NCBI GenBank assembly: GCA_015493995.1
Contig: WGCD01000041.1
Span: forward strand, 1 to 35,933
Source: Desulfurellaceae bacterium
GTDB taxonomy: Bacteria; Campylobacterota_A; Desulfurellia; Desulfurellales; Hippeaceae
DNA: 35,933 nucleotides
Direction: 5' to 3'
Part shown: positions 16,060-24,213 of the stretch, piece by piece
Numbering within the stretch: the stretch's first letter is position 1
Layout of the letters: each line of letters starts with the position of its first letter
The notes under the pieces: generated by a model
Told to the model about the DNA's origin: nothing
Seen by the model: the letters and a program-made list of their open reading frames with translations, nothing else
The model's database searches: none
Position numbers and translations under genes: made by a program

Positions 16060-16713
16060 ATGGAAGCATTCATTAGTGAAATATTCTGTTCTCTCCAAAT
16101 GGAGGGCAGCTTTATAGGTTATCCTGCGGCATTCATACGTTTTGCAGGATGCAACCTCAATTGCGATTTCTGTGACACAAAGTATGCGCTTGTTCCAAAA
16201 AATACAAAAAGAGATGACGAGATATACAAAATAATTTCCGAATTCAATACCGACAGAGTTATATTCACTGGCGGAGAACCTGCTTTATACGATGATTTTA
16301 TGTCCTATTTTATTGATAAATACGGAAATTATATATACTTTTTGGAGACAAACGGAACAATATTTATAAAAAAAAGCATAAAGAAGTTCAAACATATTGT
16401 AGTCAGCCCGAAATTTTTTTCAATAAACGAAGAGGCGTTAAACAGATACAAACGCCTATCAAACAGCGTAGAATTTAAATTTGTTATAAACGACGAAAGC
16501 GAAATTGAAAAGGTGCAAATCTTATCGGATAAACTCGACTTATACCCGCTAACGCTTCAGCCGCTTTTTGATAATGCACAACCCGTTGAAAAATATGTAA
16601 AAAAAACTAAAATGTTAATAGAAGCATTTAAAAATAGTAACCTGGCGAGAAAAGAAGCAAGATTGATAATGCAAAACCACAAGGTAATATACGGGAAACA
16701 AAGAGGTGTATGA
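16060..16713 (+). CDS. queE: 7-carboxy-7-deazaguanine synthase (radical SAM)
   Basis: Converts 6-carboxytetrahydropterin into 7-carboxy-7-deazaguanine, the radical step of preQ0 synthesis. The 217-aa protein has the QueE N-terminus FCSLQMEGSFIGYPAAFIRFAGCNLNCDFCDT, with the CX3CX2C cluster-binding triad, followed by the SAM-binding VIFTGGEPALY. The C-terminal part (TLQPLFD...) is family-like. AAAGGA lies upstream, though at a loose spacing. The stop overlaps the queC ATG by 4 nt, consistent with coupled translation. Confidence 0.96.
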   Translation: MEAFISEIFCSLQMEGSFIGYPAAFIRFAGCNLNCDFCDTKYALVPKNTKRDDEIYKIISEFNTDRVIFTGGEPALYDDFMSYFIDKYGNYIYFLETNGTIFIKKSIKKFKHIVVSPKFFSINEEALNRYKRLSNSVEFKFVINDESEIEKVQILSDKLDLYPLTLQPLFDNAQPVEKYVKKTKMLIEAFKNSNLARKEARLIMQNHKVIYGKQRGV

Positions 16714-17417
16714 TGAAAAGTGCCATAGTAATTTATTCCGGCGGTCTTGATTCGACAACCTGTCTGTTTTGGGCTTTGGATAATTTCGATGAGATTCAAA
16801 CAGTCACATTTGACTACAACCAGAGACATCAAATAGAAATAGACTACTCAAAGGAAACGTTAGGGTTGGCTGAGAAAATAAAAGGAAAAAAGATAACAAG
16901 CCACTATTTTTCAATCGATTTATCCCAGATAGGCGGCAGTGCCTTAACCGATTTATCCATAGATGTGCCGAAAAACAGGGATGAAAAGGAGATTGAAAGC
17001 TACATACCTATAACCTATGTTCCTTTTAGAAACGGTATTTTTTTATCTATAACCGCAGCCATAGCCGAAAAAAACGATATAACCAATATCATAGGTGGTT
17101 GGAATATGCTGGATTACAGCGGATATCCTGACTGCAGAAATGACTTTCTAAGCGCATTTGAAAGTGCGGTCAATTACGGAACAAAAAGAGGGGTCGAGGG
17201 GAAGCCGTTTAAAATTCTAACTCCTCTTTTAAAGCTAAAGAAATCAGAAATTATACAGCTCGGCAAGAAACATAAAGCTGACTACTCATATTCATACTCC
17301 TGCTACAGCGGAAAACAAGAGCCCTGCGGTGAGTGTGATGCGTGCATTTTAAGAGCTAAAGGATTTAAAGAGGCTGGCGTTAAAGATGATTTCCTCGTTA
17401 GAATCGGAAAGGCTTGA
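16710..17417 (+). CDS. queC: 7-cyano-7-deazaguanine (preQ0) synthase
   Basis: Turns 7-carboxy-7-deazaguanine into preQ0 using ATP and ammonia. The 235-aa protein has the PP-loop SGGLDSTTCLFWAL near residue 10 and a C-terminal zinc site, SCYSGKQEPCGECDACILR. VPFRNGIFLSITAAIAE and NMLDYSGYPDCR are typical of the family. The start is the ATG overlapping the queE stop (ATGATG; the second ATG is also possible), with AGAGGTG just upstream. Its last 32 nt overlap the DNA glycosylase gene. queF, tgt and folE are not in the window. Confidence 0.97.
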   Translation: MMKSAIVIYSGGLDSTTCLFWALDNFDEIQTVTFDYNQRHQIEIDYSKETLGLAEKIKGKKITSHYFSIDLSQIGGSALTDLSIDVPKNRDEKEIESYIPITYVPFRNGIFLSITAAIAEKNDITNIIGGWNMLDYSGYPDCRNDFLSAFESAVNYGTKRGVEGKPFKILTPLLKLKKSEIIQLGKKHKADYSYSYSCYSGKQEPCGECDACILRAKGFKEAGVKDDFLVRIGKA

Positions 17418-17985
17418 TAAAGGTTTTTATATGAAAGACGCCGTGTCGGTTGCAAAAAATCTGCTTGGGAAATATTTAATAAAAAATACCGATAAAGGCT
17501 TTATAGGCGGAATGATAGTCGAAACAGAGGCATATATGGGACCTCAAGACGATGCCGCTCATTCATACAATTTAAGAAAAACAAAAAGAAACGAAGCTAT
17601 GTATGAAGAGGGTGGCGCTGCCTATGTCTATTTTATTTACGGAATGCACTACTGCCTAAATATCGTAACAAATAAGAGAGATATCCCTCAAGCGGTTTTA
17701 ATAAGAGCCATTGAACCGAGGTTCGGCATAGATATAATGCTTAAAAACAGAAACACCGACTTGATAAATTTAACAAACGGTCCTGCAAAACTGTGTGGGG
17801 CTTTGAATATAGATTTGAGCTACAATAAAGTCAGTCTGTTGTCTGATAGGCTGTTTATAACACAAGGAGAAGAAATTAAAGGCGATGTTACCTCCACAAA
17901 AAGAATCAACATAGAATATGCAAAGGGCTACAAAGACAAGCCGTGGAGATTCATTGTAAAAAACAGCAAATTCCTAAGCAAATGA
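17386..17985 (+). CDS. 3-methyladenine (alkyladenine) DNA glycosylase, AAG/MPG family
   Basis: Removes alkylated and deaminated purines from DNA as the first step of base-excision repair. The 199-aa protein has the AAG landmarks: VAKNLLGKYL, IVETEAYMGPQDDAAHSY with the catalytic Glu, MYEEGGAAYVYFIYGMHYCLNIVT, AVLIRAIEP, and LTNGPAKLCGALNI. A later ATG at 17431 has a better-spaced AAAGG, but it would remove RLDKGFY, which aligns with the family's conserved N-terminal FF segment, so I keep 17386. This places its first 32 nt in queC. The stop overlaps the next gene's ATG by 4 nt. Confidence 0.93.
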   Translation: MISSLESERLDKGFYMKDAVSVAKNLLGKYLIKNTDKGFIGGMIVETEAYMGPQDDAAHSYNLRKTKRNEAMYEEGGAAYVYFIYGMHYCLNIVTNKRDIPQAVLIRAIEPRFGIDIMLKNRNTDLINLTNGPAKLCGALNIDLSYNKVSLLSDRLFITQGEEIKGDVTSTKRINIEYAKGYKDKPWRFIVKNSKFLSK

Positions 17986-20558
17986 AAGTTATAACCACGC
18001 ATAAAAATCCTGATTTCGATGCCATATCAAGCTGCATAGCCGCAAAAAAACTTTATAAAGATGCAGCTATAGCCTTTCCCGATTTACCGGAACGCTCTAC
18101 CAAAAACTTTATAATACAGACAATCATCTATCCCTATTTAAACAACAAAAACATCAACGTTCAGGAAATAGACACATTGATTGTTGTGGACACACGCTCC
18201 AAAAAACGGATAGAACAAAAATTTGCCGAAATAGCCGATGAGGTTTATACAATATGCTACGACCACCACGAAGAGAGTGATATAAAATGCAAAGAAAATT
18301 ACTACAAAAAAATAGGAGCAAACGTCACACAAATATTAGAAAGGATATTTGAAAAAAATATACGTATAACAGAAGAAGAAGCAACACTTTTTATGTTAGG
18401 CATATATGAAGATACGGGAAAACTCTCATATACCTCAACAACACCCCAGGATATTATGACGGCTGCAAAACTGCTGGAGATGGGCGCTGATTTAGATACG
18501 GTCAGAAATATTATGGAAGAAACTCTGAGCGAGGTTGACGTAGCCATTTTGAACGATTTAATCAAAAACAAAAGGATATATGAAATAAACTTCAAAAAGG
18601 TCGCCCTATCCTTCACCTCGGTTGACGAATATATCAGCAATGTCGCCTCAACGGTAAATAAGTTGATGTCCATAGACAAACTGGATGCCGCAATATGTAT
18701 ATTCAGAATGGCGTCAAGAATCTACGTTATAGGACGCTCCAACAAAAGAGTTGATGTAGGTTCAATATTGAAAGAAATAGGCGGAGGGGGACATAAACAG
18801 GCGGCAAGCGCCGTCATTAAAGAAAAAACGTTGATAGAGGTTGCGGAAAAACTAAGTTATCTTATCAAAATGAAACTTTTAAGCCAGGTTAAGGCAAAGG
18901 ATATAATGAGCTTTCCGCCAAAATACGTCTATTCGGACGATACGCTTGAAAAGGTTAATGATATAATATCCAAAAGCGGTATGAACGCCCTGGTTGTGTT
19001 GGACAGAAAAACAAAAAATGTTGTAGGAATAGTTACAAGGCAGATTATCAATAAAGCAATGTATCACCATATGAATAGCGAAAAAATATCTATGTTTACC
19101 ATAACCGAATTTGAGACCGTTAAAGAAACAGACACATTTGAGAGTATAAAACATCTTGTAATTGACGAAAAGCAGCGTATCATACCTGTATTATCAAAAA
19201 AAGGCGAGCTGATTGGTGTTATCACGAGGACAAACCTCCTGCAAATACTATCCTCTGGGATAGACATAGAAAAACCAAAAAAAACTAAAAATATAGAAGC
19301 GGAAATCAGAAAAATACTGCCTCCCAATGTGATAGACTATTTGATTAACGCAGGAGATATAGCCAAAAAATTGAATTTCAAAGCCTATATGGTAGGTGGA
19401 ATTGTCAGGGATATAATTTTAGGTTACAAAAACCTCGACATAGACATAGTTGTAGAGGGACAGGGAATTGAGTTTGCAAAGAATTTTGCGAAAAAGTACT
19501 CGGCAAAAGTGGCTACGCACGAAGAATTTCAGACTGCAACCATAATCTTGAAAGACGGAATGAGGATAGATGTTGCAACTGCAAGAGAAGAGTATTACGA
19601 TTTGCCCGGTTCTCTGCCAAATGTGGAACAAAGCTCCCTTAAGCTTGATTTATACAGAAGAGATTTTACGATAAATACGCTCGCTGTTAAACTCAGCGAC
19701 AATTTCGGCGATTTATTGGATTTTTTCGGCGGGCTTAGAGATATAAGAGAGAAAAAAATACGTGTTCTACATATGTTGAGCTTTATAGAAGACCCAACAA
19801 GAATGTTCAGAGCAATAAGATTTGCTTCACGGTTGGGCTTTGAAATAGGCAAACAAACCGATAAACTCATTAAGGTTGCCATAGATTTGGGAATATTAAA
19901 ATATGTTGACAAAATACGTGTTTTCAATGAGATAAAATATATTTTGAACTCGAATTGTGTTAGATGCAGCTTGGAGATGTTAAGAAAATACAGACTCTTA
20001 TACTCTTTTGACAAAAGAATTATTATAGATAGCAGAATTCTCGAATATGTAAGTATTTTGGAAAATATAGTAAACAGCTATTCAACTGTATGGAAGGACA
20101 AAAAAATAGACAAAAGCGTTGTTTTTCTAATGTTGCTGGAGTATCTTTTAAGAAAATCCCTCAGCTTTTGCGATACAATTGGCGCTGATGAAAAAACAAG
20201 CAAAATAGTTAAAAAAGACGTTTACCAATTTCCTCTTGCCATAAGAACGGTGAGGAATCCTAAAAGCAACAATTTCGACATATACACGGCGCTTGAAAAA
20301 TTAAGCATTGAAGGGGTGTTATGTTTATACGCCATAGAAACAAACAATGAGAAGATAAGGCACTACCTTGAAACCTTAATGGGTATGAAGCCCATAATAA
20401 AAGGAAAGGATTTGATTTCTCTCGGATTCAAACCATCTAAAATTTTTTCAATCATAATAAAAGACATATTTAAAAAGCAGCTGCTCAACACCATAAAGGA
20501 TAAAAAAGAGGCTGTGGAGTACATATTAAAACAATACAAGCACCATATAGAAAAATAG
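17982..20558 (+). CDS. DHH phosphoesterase - CBS - CBS - tRNA nucleotidyltransferase/polyA polymerase fusion
   Basis: An 858-aa multidomain enzyme. Residues 1-300 are a DHH/DHHA1 phosphoesterase with its metal ligands intact: HKNPDFDAISS, VVDTRS, CYDHHEES, EDTGKLSYTS and GGGGHKQAAS. Two CBS domains follow (VKAKDIMSFPPKYV..., MFTITEFETVKE...). From about residue 465 a class II nucleotidyltransferase head carries MVGGIVRDIILGYKNLDIDIVVEG (catalytic DxD), RRDFTINTLAV and EDPTRMFRAIRFASRLGF (EDxxR nucleotide template). The same architecture is known in some deep-branching and delta-type bacteria and is linked to A- or CCA-addition to tRNA. Which nucleotides this one adds is not readable here. The start is the ATG at 17982 (MKVITTHKNPD), 4 nt inside the glycosylase gene. 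Confidence 0.92.
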   Translation: MKVITTHKNPDFDAISSCIAAKKLYKDAAIAFPDLPERSTKNFIIQTIIYPYLNNKNINVQEIDTLIVVDTRSKKRIEQKFAEIADEVYTICYDHHEESDIKCKENYYKKIGANVTQILERIFEKNIRITEEEATLFMLGIYEDTGKLSYTSTTPQDIMTAAKLLEMGADLDTVRNIMEETLSEVDVAILNDLIKNKRIYEINFKKVALSFTSVDEYISNVASTVNKLMSIDKLDAAICIFRMASRIYVIGRSNKRVDVGSILKEIGGGGHKQAASAVIKEKTLIEVAEKLSYLIKMKLLSQVKAKDIMSFPPKYVYSDDTLEKVNDIISKSGMNALVVLDRKTKNVVGIVTRQIINKAMYHHMNSEKISMFTITEFETVKETDTFESIKHLVIDEKQRIIPVLSKKGELIGVITRTNLLQILSSGIDIEKPKKTKNIEAEIRKILPPNVIDYLINAGDIAKKLNFKAYMVGGIVRDIILGYKNLDIDIVVEGQGIEFAKNFAKKYSAKVATHEEFQTATIILKDGMRIDVATAREEYYDLPGSLPNVEQSSLKLDLYRRDFTINTLAVKLSDNFGDLLDFFGGLRDIREKKIRVLHMLSFIEDPTRMFRAIRFASRLGFEIGKQTDKLIKVAIDLGILKYVDKIRVFNEIKYILNSNCVRCSLEMLRKYRLLYSFDKRIIIDSRILEYVSILENIVNSYSTVWKDKKIDKSVVFLMLLEYLLRKSLSFCDTIGADEKTSKIVKKDVYQFPLAIRTVRNPKSNNFDIYTALEKLSIEGVLCLYAIETNNEKIRHYLETLMGMKPIIKGKDLISLGFKPSKIFSIIIKDIFKKQLLNTIKDKKEAVEYILKQYKHHIEK

Positions 20559-20565
20559 CTATTTT
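20552..20565. other. Palindrome spanning abutting stop codons of two convergent operons
   Basis: AAAATAGCTATTTT is a perfect 14-nt palindrome. It contains the TAG stop of the plus-strand fusion gene (20556-20558) and, directly adjacent, the TAG stop of lspA read on the minus strand (20559-20561). There is no intergenic base and no GC-rich terminator stem here, so each transcript probably runs into the other gene. Confidence 0.8.
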
Positions 20566-21044
20566 GATTTAAGTTTGTATAAAACGAGCACGAAAATACC
20601 AACTGTTATAAAAGAATCGGCAAGATTAAAAGCCGGGTAGTGATACTGTTTGACATAGAAATCGAGAAAATCAACCACATATCCTTGAAACAGTCTTTCA
20701 TAAAGGTTGCCCAAAGCCCCTCCACCAAGCAAAGCCAAGCCGACTATGTAAAAAAAATTTCTGTCTTTGGAAAATAGTATTAGATATAAAATAATGATAA
20801 AAACTACCAAACTAATACCGCACAGGAAAACCAGTCTGTAAAATTCCGGCAAATTTGATAAAAAACCGAAAGCCACTCCTTTATTGTGAATATTAACTAT
20901 ATTGAAAAACCCGCCTACAACTTCTACATACGAACCATAGGGAATATTGTTGGAGATATAAAGCTTACTTATATAGTCTGCAATAAAAAAAAGGAGTATC
21001 AAAGATACTCCCAAAAAAGCGTTTCTATTTACTTTTAAAACCAT
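20559..21044 (-). CDS. lspA: Lipoprotein signal peptidase (signal peptidase II)
   Basis: Inner-membrane aspartyl protease that removes the signal peptide from prolipoproteins after lipidation. The 161-aa protein has four predicted membrane segments, NIHNKGVAFGF, GGGALGNLYERLFQGYVVDFLDFYV and HYPAFNLADSFITVG. The two catalytic Asp residues are those in VVDF and NLADS. The usual GNLxDR reads GNLYER here (Glu for Asp). The ATG lies directly after the rplQ stop (TAAATG), so it appears to be the last gene of the ribosomal operon and coupled to L17. A SecY gene lies in the same operon. Confidence 0.96.
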   Translation of the reverse strand: MVLKVNRNAFLGVSLILLFFIADYISKLYISNNIPYGSYVEVVGGFFNIVNIHNKGVAFGFLSNLPEFYRLVFLCGISLVVFIIILYLILFSKDRNFFYIVGLALLGGGALGNLYERLFQGYVVDFLDFYVKQYHYPAFNLADSFITVGIFVLVLYKLKSK

Positions 21045-21401
21045 TTATTCCACAAATTCGACTATAGAAATCGGGGCTGCATCTCCCTTTCTGAATCCAA
21101 CCTTAACAATCCTAACATAACCGCCGTTTCTTTCTGCAAACTTCGGAGCAATCTCATCGAACAGTTTTCTAACTGCATATTTATTATTGGCAAGTTTTGC
21201 CAAAGCCCTTCGTCTTGATGAAAGATTGTCGTTTTTAGCCATAGTTATTAACTTACTCATAAACTTAACGAGCTCCTTCGCTTTTGCGTCGGTTGTGGTA
21301 ATTCTACCGTGTTCCAACAAAGAAACAGCCAAGTTTCTCAAAAGATGTTTTCTTCTTTCGGAATCTACACCGAGGGTTCTGTATTTTTTTCTATGCCTCA
21401 T
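21045..21401 (-). CDS. rplQ: 50S ribosomal protein L17
   Basis: 118-aa protein of the large subunit, near the exit-tunnel side. It begins MRHRKKYRTLGVDSERRKHLLRNLAVSLLEHGRITTTDAKAKE, the highly conserved L17 N-terminus, and ends RKGDAAPISIVEFVE. Its ATG lies 11 nt inside rpoA (ATGAGGCATAG), so translation is probably coupled to that of the alpha subunit. This is the usual last ribosomal gene of the alpha operon; lspA follows without a gap. Confidence 0.98.
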   Translation of the reverse strand: MRHRKKYRTLGVDSERRKHLLRNLAVSLLEHGRITTTDAKAKELVKFMSKLITMAKNDNLSSRRRALAKLANNKYAVRKLFDEIAPKFAERNGGYVRIVKVGFRKGDAAPISIVEFVE

Positions 21402-22416
21402 TTTCTTCTCCTTCTTTCTCTTTGATGGCTTCTTTGATTCTCTTCACCTGATTGTCGGAAAATGTCATTCCGAGATTTAAGCCGAGCTGCTTGAGGGAAT
21501 CTTTTATCTCTCTTAAAGATTGCTTACCGAAATTCTTTGTATTCAAAAGCTCTGAGTCGGTCTTTTGAACAAGCTCCCATATATATTTTATATCGTGGGC
21601 AAGCAGACAGTTGGATGCTCTTACGTTCAGTTCAAGTTCGTCAACGGTTTTAAGCAGATTTTCATTAAGCTCTTCTTCTTTTTCTCCATCCTCCATATCA
21701 AAGGATTCGCCTGCATCCTTAAAGTCTTCCAAGAATAAAGAAACATAACCGTTTAAAATATAACTTGCCGTATGAAGCGCCTTGATAGGCGTTATGCTTC
21801 CGTCAGTTTCTATTTCAAGTATTAGCTTCTCATAATCGTAGAAATCCTTCATGGTGCTTTTTTCAGACCTATAAGCAACCCTTCTTATTGGCGAAAAGAG
21901 AGCGTCTATGGGGATATATCCTATCTCCTTATTTATCGTCTCGGCGTCTGCCTGTTTATATCCGATTCCCTTCTCAAGATATATTTTTGCATTTATAGAT
22001 GCCGAGTCCATTAGCTGTGCTATGTATTCATCTTTGTTGAGTATCTCAACATTGCCCGGCAACTCTATATCATTGGCTGTTAATTTCCCCGGCGTTGATT
22101 TGTTTATATATGCTTCCGCCGTTTGAAAGTTATCATTTAAAGCCTTAAATCTAACCTGCTTGAGATTTAAAACTATATTCATCACATCTTCCTTCACACC
22201 GTCAATCGAACTGAACTCGTGGTCAACGCCGTCAATTTCAATACCAACAACGGCAATACCGGGTACGGAAGACAGCAACACTCTTCTTAAAGCATTACCT
22301 ACGGTAACAGCATAGCCTTCATTTAAAGGCTCAAGTGAAAAACGTCCGTAAACGTCATTTTGTTCCTCTATCTTTACTTCCGTAGGCAGCTTTAAATAAT
22401 CAAAAACGCTCTTCAT
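21391..22416 (-). CDS. rpoA: RNA polymerase alpha subunit
   Basis: Scaffold for assembly of RNA polymerase and contact point for activators and UP elements. The 341-aa protein has the N-terminal dimerisation domain (YGRFSLEPLNEGYAVTVGNALRRVLLSSVPGIAV, then GYIPIDALFSPIRRVAYRSE), an acidic linker (MEDGEKEEELNE), and the helical C-terminal domain ELNVRASNCLLAHDIKYIWELV...LGLNLGM. The length is slightly above the usual 315-335 because of a charged tail (IKEAIKEKEGEENEA). It sits in the standard place between rpsD and rplQ. Confidence 0.98.
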   Translation of the reverse strand: MKSVFDYLKLPTEVKIEEQNDVYGRFSLEPLNEGYAVTVGNALRRVLLSSVPGIAVVGIEIDGVDHEFSSIDGVKEDVMNIVLNLKQVRFKALNDNFQTAEAYINKSTPGKLTANDIELPGNVEILNKDEYIAQLMDSASINAKIYLEKGIGYKQADAETINKEIGYIPIDALFSPIRRVAYRSEKSTMKDFYDYEKLILEIETDGSITPIKALHTASYILNGYVSLFLEDFKDAGESFDMEDGEKEEELNENLLKTVDELELNVRASNCLLAHDIKYIWELVQKTDSELLNTKNFGKQSLREIKDSLKQLGLNLGMTFSDNQVKRIKEAIKEKEGEENEA

Positions 22417-22436
22417 ATTTCAGCTTCCCCTTTTTA

Positions 22437-23063
22437 TTATTTAGAATACAACTCAACAATGGCATTCTCATTAAACGGAGGCTGAATATCCTCTTTTGTC
22501 GGAATATCTACAAATGTTGCACTCATTTTATCAATATCCACAGATATCCAGGAAGAAACTCCCCTTCTTGAGTTATCTTCAAATTTAGACTTAACCTCGT
22601 CTTTTGCTTTCATCTTTTCAGATAAACTGATTACATCACCCTTCTTTAAAATATATGAAGGCACATTAACCTTGATGCCGTTGACAAGAATATGCCCGTG
22701 AGAAACAAGCCTTCTTGCCTCTTTCCTTGAAGATGCCAAACCAGCTCTGAATACAACGTTGTCGAGTCTTCTCTCAAGCAGTTGAACAAGATTTACGCCT
22801 GTTTCTCCCTTTTGTTTTTTTGCCTCGTAAAAGTATTTTCTAAACTGTCTTTCCAAAACACCGTAAACAGCTTTTGCTTTTTGCTTTTCCATAAGATGCT
22901 CTCCGTAACTCGTTATCTTTCTTCTGCTGCCTTTACTTTTTCCTGGACCATAGGGCCTCTTTTCAAAAGCACACTTGTCGGTAAAGCATCTTTCGCCTTT
23001 AAGAAATAGTTTGGTGCCCAACGCCCTGCACCTTTTGCAAACCGCATCGTTATAAACTGCCAT
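22437..23063 (-). CDS. rpsD: 30S ribosomal protein S4 (zinc-binding form)
   Basis: Primary 16S rRNA binder that nucleates the 5' domain; in some bacteria it also represses the alpha operon. 208 aa. The N-terminus has four Cys (VCKRCRALGTKLFLKGERCFTDKC), the zinc-binding version of S4. The S4 domain appears as RRLDNVVFRAGLASSRKEARRLVSHGHILVNGIKV. Position between rpsK and rpoA is standard. I saw no S4-binding pseudoknot in the short spacers, but that needs folding to test. Confidence 0.98.
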   Translation of the reverse strand: MAVYNDAVCKRCRALGTKLFLKGERCFTDKCAFEKRPYGPGKSKGSRRKITSYGEHLMEKQKAKAVYGVLERQFRKYFYEAKKQKGETGVNLVQLLERRLDNVVFRAGLASSRKEARRLVSHGHILVNGIKVNVPSYILKKGDVISLSEKMKAKDEVKSKFEDNSRRGVSSWISVDIDKMSATFVDIPTKEDIQPPFNENAIVELYSK

Positions 23064-23077
23064 ATATCAATCTCCTA

Positions 23078-23467
23078 TTACACTCTTCTTCTTTTTGGTG
23101 GCCTACATCCATTATGAGGAATAGGCGTTACGTCTTTAATTGATTTAACCCTTATACCCGCAGATTGAATGGCTCTAATAGCCGTTTCTCTGCCTGCTCC
23201 GGGACCCTTTACCCTGACATCAACCTCTTTCATACCGAAATTGAGGGCTTTTTTTGCAGCATTCTCAGAGGCAACCTGAGCGGCAAACGGTGTTCCTTTT
23301 CTTGTTCCCTTAAATCCACTTTCACCTGATGTTGCCCAACATAAAACATTACCGTCGTTATCCGTAAATGTAACAATAGTATTGTTAAACGTAGATTGAA
23401 TATGAGCTATGCCGCTTGCAACATTTTTCTTAATCCTTTTCTTTCTTTTTCTAACTGCTTTAGCCAT
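23078..23467 (-). CDS. rpsK: 30S ribosomal protein S11
   Basis: 129-aa protein of the 30S platform near the mRNA exit. Conserved segments include [48 protein letters not shown] and the C-terminal [18 protein letters not shown]. The N-terminus is a short basic extension ([12 protein letters not shown]). Gene order S13-S11-S4 is standard. Confidence 0.98.
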   Translation of the reverse strand: MAKAVRKRKKRIKKNVASGIAHIQSTFNNTIVTFTDNDGNVLCWATSGESGFKGTRKGTPFAAQVASENAAKKALNFGMKEVDVRVKGPGAGRETAIRAIQSAGIRVKSIKDVTPIPHNGCRPPKRRRV

Positions 23468-23493
23468 CTATCACGTTCTCCTTCATTTCTCTT

Positions 23494-23853
23494 TTATTTG
23501 CCTCCGACCGTCTTCTTTCTGCCCTTTCTCGTTCTTGCGTTAGTTCTTGTTCTCTGACCTCTAACCGGCAATCCCCTTCTGTGCCTCAAGCCCCTGTAAT
23601 TTCCCAAATCCATAAGAGCCTTGATATTCATGGCAACCTCTTTTCTTAGGTCACCTTCAACTTTATAGTCCGATATAACATTTCTCAACTTTTGTATTTC
23701 TTCCGGTGTCAACTCATTGGTTCTCTTATCGGGGTCAACCTTGGATTTTTGAACAATTTCCCAAGCCCTTTTATGGCCTATGCCGTAAATATAGGTCAAA
23801 GCTATAACCGTTTTCTTGTTTCTCGGTAATTCAACTCCTGCAATACGTGCCAC
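23494..23853 (-). CDS. rpsM: 30S ribosomal protein S13
   Basis: 119-aa protein in the 30S head that contacts P-site tRNA and the L5 bridge. It begins [30 protein letters not shown], with the helix-two-turns-helix typical of S13, and has [28 protein letters not shown] with a basic tail. It follows rpmJ by 11 nt. Confidence 0.98.
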   Translation of the reverse strand: MARIAGVELPRNKKTVIALTYIYGIGHKRAWEIVQKSKVDPDKRTNELTPEEIQKLRNVISDYKVEGDLRKEVAMNIKALMDLGNYRGLRHRRGLPVRGQRTRTNARTRKGRKKTVGGK

Positions 23854-23864
23854 TTAAACCTCCA

Positions 23865-23978
23865 CTAACCTTGTCTTTGTTTGTGCTTAGGATTCTCGCA
23901 CACTACCCTAACAACGCCCTTTCTTTTTATTATCTTACATTTAGGGCATATCTTTTTAACAGATGGTCTAACCTTCAT
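23865..23978 (-). CDS. rpmJ: 50S ribosomal protein L36
   Basis: Too short for the ORF track. Reading the minus strand from the ATG at 23978 gives 37 residues: [14 protein letters not shown], then [23 protein letters not shown] and a TAG stop. The zinc ligands CPKC, Cys and His of the C+ form of L36 are all present. It lies between infA and rpsM, its usual place. Confidence 0.97.
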   Translation of the reverse strand: MKVRPSVKKICPKCKIIKRKGVVRVVCENPKHKQRQG

Positions 23979-23990
23979 TTATACCTCCGA

Positions 23991-24209
23991 TTACTTATAT
24001 CTATACACTATTCTGCCCTTCTCTATGCTGTATGGAGACAACTCGAGCTTAACCTTGTCACCCGGAAGAATCTTTATGAAATGCATTCTCATTTTACCTG
24101 CAACATGGGCTAAAACAATATGCCCGTTATCGAGTTTTACTCTAAACATAGCATTGGGCAGAGACTCTACAACCTCTCCGTCAACCGTAATACTTTTTTC
24201 TTTCGCCAT
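23991..24209 (-). CDS. infA: Translation initiation factor IF-1
   Basis: 72-aa OB-fold protein that binds the 30S A site during initiation. The sequence [51 protein letters not shown] is unmistakable IF-1, ending KGRIVYRYK. It starts 4 nt after the map stop and precedes rpmJ, a common arrangement in non-enteric bacteria. Confidence 0.98.
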   Translation of the reverse strand: MAKEKSITVDGEVVESLPNAMFRVKLDNGHIVLAHVAGKMRMHFIKILPGDKVKLELSPYSIEKGRIVYRYK

Positions 24210-24213
24210 AAAA

